A DNA stretch of 7,539 nucleotides from Competibacteraceae bacterium UBA3908. GTDB lineage: Bacteria; Pseudomonadota; Gammaproteobacteria; Competibacterales; Competibacteraceae. The notes under the pieces were generated by a model that did no database searches, had not been told where the DNA came from, and was given only the letters and a program-made list of their open reading frames with translations. The position numbers were made by a program, and so were the translations under genes. Position 1 is the stretch's first letter. The number at the start of each line of letters is the position of its first letter. Shown here in pieces: positions 6,149 through 7,539 of the stretch. Location: NCBI GenBank assembly GCA_002391525.1, contig DGFE01000016.1, forward strand, positions 36,102 through 43,640. Direction: 5' to 3'.

Positions 6149-7321
6149 TCAGCGCACCGAACGATAGACTGCCGACCGCTGGCGCCCGCTCAGCACCAGT
6201 TGCCAGAGCTGCCCTTGCCGGGCGCGGAAAAAACCGGCGCAGCTCAACAGATAATATTTCCACATGCGATAGAAGCGCGGGTCGTATCGATTCCTCAACC
6301 GCGGCCAGTTGGCGTCGAAGTTGGCCCACCAGGCCATCAGAGTGCGGTCGTAGTCCGGGCCGAAGTTGTGCCAGTCCTCGATCACGAACCGCCGTTCCAA
6401 CGCCTCGGTCAGTTGCCGGGCCGAGGGCAGCTTGCCGTTCGGGAAGATGTATTTCTCGATCCACGGTTCGGTGGTACGGGTGGTCGTGTAATCGCCGATG
6501 GTGTGCAGGAGAAACAGGCCCTCGTCGGCCAGCACGCGGCGGACGGTTTCAAGGTAGACCGGATAATTTTTCGGGCCGACATGTTCGAACATGCCGACCG
6601 AGACGATCTTGTCGAACGAGCCTTCGATCTCACGATAGTCCTGAAATTCAATGCGAACCGGCAAACCCGCGCAACGTCGCCGCGCGAACTCGAATTGTTG
6701 CCGGGAGACGGTGATCCCCACCACCTCCACGCCGTGATGGGTCGCCGCGTGATGGGCGAGTCCGCCCCAGCCACAACCGATGTCCAGCAGGCGCTCGCCC
6801 GGACGCAGCTCCAGCTTGCGGCAGATCAATTCGAGTTTGTGTCGTTGCGCGTCGGCCAGATTGTCGGCGTCCGCCCAATAGGCGCAGGAATAACTCATCG
6901 TGGGGTCGAGCATGGCCTGGAAGACATCGTTGCCGATGTCGTAATGCTGTTCGCCCACCTGAAACGCGCGCAACGGTGATTGTGGGTTGAGCAGCAGATG
7001 GCGCAATACGGCGCCGATCAGACGCCAGCGCCGCCAGCCGCCGACCTTCTCGTTGAGGTCGTAACGCAACAAACGGTGAAAGAACTCATCCAGCCGGTCG
7101 GCTTCCCATAGCCCGTCCATGTACGCCTCGCCAAGCCCCAGGGAGCCGTGGACGAGGACGCGCCGGTAAACCGTATCGTCGAGAACCCGCATATCCCAGG
7201 ACGCATCGCCATTGATGCGAATCCCGGCCTCGGCCAGCAGTTCGCGGATCGCGCGCGGCGGTTCGACGTATTGGGCCAGGTTCGGGGAGTTCATTTGGCT
7301 GGTGCCGTGGTTGTACTGCAT
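6149..7321 (-). CDS. cfa: Cyclopropane-fatty-acyl-phospholipid synthase
   Basis: Cfa transfers a methylene group from S-adenosylmethionine to cis double bonds of acyl chains in membrane phospholipids, usually on entry to stationary phase or under acid and other stress. It is a peripheral inner-membrane enzyme. The protein has 390 residues, against 382 in E. coli. The N-terminal lipid-binding domain includes GSLGLGEAYMDGLWE (59-73). The SAM-binding motif is LDIGCGWGGLAH (179-190). Active-site residues appear at a constant +7 offset from E. coli: C146, E246, H273, Y324 (bicarbonate site) and C361 in CAGFFRAR. MFEHVGPKNY and KYIFPNGKLPS are typical. The start at 7321 has AGGAGG 9 nt upstream. 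A longer in-frame ATG at 7429 has no Shine-Dalgarno and adds 36 residues unlike the family. First of the minus-strand run cfa-yajR-ssb. Confidence 0.97.
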   Translation of the reverse strand: MQYNHGTSQMNSPNLAQYVEPPRAIRELLAEAGIRINGDASWDMRVLDDTVYRRVLVHGSLGLGEAYMDGLWEADRLDEFFHRLLRYDLNEKVGGWRRWRLIGAVLRHLLLNPQSPLRAFQVGEQHYDIGNDVFQAMLDPTMSYSCAYWADADNLADAQRHKLELICRKLELRPGERLLDIGCGWGGLAHHAATHHGVEVVGITVSRQQFEFARRRCAGLPVRIEFQDYREIEGSFDKIVSVGMFEHVGPKNYPVYLETVRRVLADEGLFLLHTIGDYTTTRTTEPWIEKYIFPNGKLPSARQLTEALERRFVIEDWHNFGPDYDRTLMAWWANFDANWPRLRNRYDPRFYRMWKYYLLSCAGFFRARQGQLWQLVLSGRQRSAVYRSVR

Positions 7322-7330
7322 GGTTCCACT

Positions 7331-7336
7331 CCTCCT
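7331..7336 (-). promoter_or_regulatory. Shine-Dalgarno deciding the cfa start
   Basis: A perfect AGGAGG on the minus strand, 9 nt before ATG 7321-7319. It settles the choice against the longer frame that opens at 7429. Confidence 0.85.
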
Positions 7337-7357
7337 GCCAGTTTGTAGCTCGATCAA

Positions 7358-7384
7358 AGCATACCAGAATGCAGATTTACCCAA
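7358..7384 (-). promoter_or_regulatory. Candidate extended -10 promoter of cfa
   Basis: On the minus strand TATGCT (7363-7358, 4/6) is preceded by TGG, giving an extended -10. TTGGGT (7384-7379) lies 15 bp upstream as a weak -35. The leader would be about 30 nt. A stationary-phase sigma factor is plausible for cfa by analogy with E. coli, but the sequence does not show it. Confidence 0.3.
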
Positions 7385-7539
7385 TAATGGGACAATGTTT
7401 TCAATGTTATTGTTTCGACCCTCGGGCATTACGCCAAGCTGGATCGAGCGTTCCGGCTGGAAGGAGAGCGACGGGGAAACCGGAGGCTCCCCATCGCTCA
7501 GCTTGAGGTTCGCTCAGATATAGCAACCCTGTTTGAGTT
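7385..7539. other. Intergenic stretch at the right edge, no convincing gene
   Basis: Apart from the hairpin it holds a TCGCTCAG direct repeat (7494-7501 and 7510-7517). A minus-strand frame is open from the edge to a stop at 7409-7407 (43 codons). I do not recognise that peptide, and it runs through the hairpin, so I do not call it a gene end. AT-rich sequence at 7385-7415 contains CAATGTT/TTATTG motifs upstream of the cfa promoter candidate. Confidence 0.4.
7466..7499 (-). terminator. Strong 12-bp hairpin upstream of cfa (terminator of an off-window gene or repeat element)
   Basis: Arms 7466-7477 and 7488-7499 pair over 12 bp around a 10-nt loop. Read as minus-strand RNA the single imperfection is a G-U wobble; read as plus-strand RNA it is a C-A mismatch, so the structure is best in the cfa direction. 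After a 2-nt internal loop another 3 bp (AAG/CTT) can pair. The 3' flank on the minus strand is pyrimidine-rich (TCCTTCC) but not a U-tract, so intrinsic termination is uncertain. A dispersed palindromic repeat is the main alternative. Confidence 0.4.

Noticed and set aside
7322..7429. 36-residue N-terminal extension of Cfa from ATG 7429
   Set aside because: A perfect AGGAGG precedes ATG 7321, the extension is unlike Cfa N-termini, and it would run through the candidate promoter.
7407..7538. Minus-strand 43-codon frame open to the right edge as the tail of an upstream gene
   Set aside because: The peptide is not recognisable and the frame contains the 12-bp hairpin. It is too short to support without the sequence beyond the edge.

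Overview
This window looks like chromosomal DNA from a GC-rich gammaproteobacterium. The five recognisable housekeeping products (MiaB, SohB, SSB, YajR, Cfa) all read as close relatives of their gammaproteobacterial versions. A large kinase fused to a formylglycine-generating-enzyme (FGE) type domain sits among them. Such fusions are, to my knowledge, common in large-genome environmental gammaproteobacteria (sulfur-oxidiser or Competibacter-like lineages). That lineage guess is inference only.

Layout: (i) 1-635, minus strand, the N-terminal 211 codons of miaB (tRNA methylthiotransferase), cut by the window edge. (ii) 636-744, a short AT-rich divergent promoter region with a palindrome. (iii) 745-2937, plus strand, a membrane-anchored Ser/Thr kinase: zinc ribbon, kinase, Pro-rich 8-residue repeats, one transmembrane helix, a Pro-rich 6-residue-repeat stalk and a C-terminal FGE/C-type-lectin-like domain. 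(iv) 3025-4005, plus strand, sohB (S49 membrane peptidase). (v) A convergent junction of 35 bp, then three minus-strand genes read in the order cfa (7321-6149), yajR (6024-4639), ssb (4535-4041). They are separated by gaps of 124 and 103 bp, so they may or may not be one transcript. (vi) 7322-7539, the cfa leader and an intergenic stretch with a strong hairpin and no convincing gene.

The housekeeping genes act in tRNA modification (miaB), membrane proteolysis (sohB), DNA replication and repair (ssb), efflux (yajR) and membrane-lipid cyclopropanation (cfa). They do not form one pathway. The accessory-looking element is the kinase. Its predicted topology is cytoplasmic kinase and periplasmic FGE-like domain, as expected of a one-protein transmembrane receptor. 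The FGE-like domain lacks the two catalytic cysteines of true FGE. Its last ~30 residues have the pattern seen in targets of diversity-generating retroelements (DGRs): a GGSW entry, a run of codons that could derive from AAC/AAT by changes at A only, then GFRLA next to the stop codon. No reverse transcriptase or template repeat is in the window, so that idea is a hypothesis. It is the most interesting lead here.
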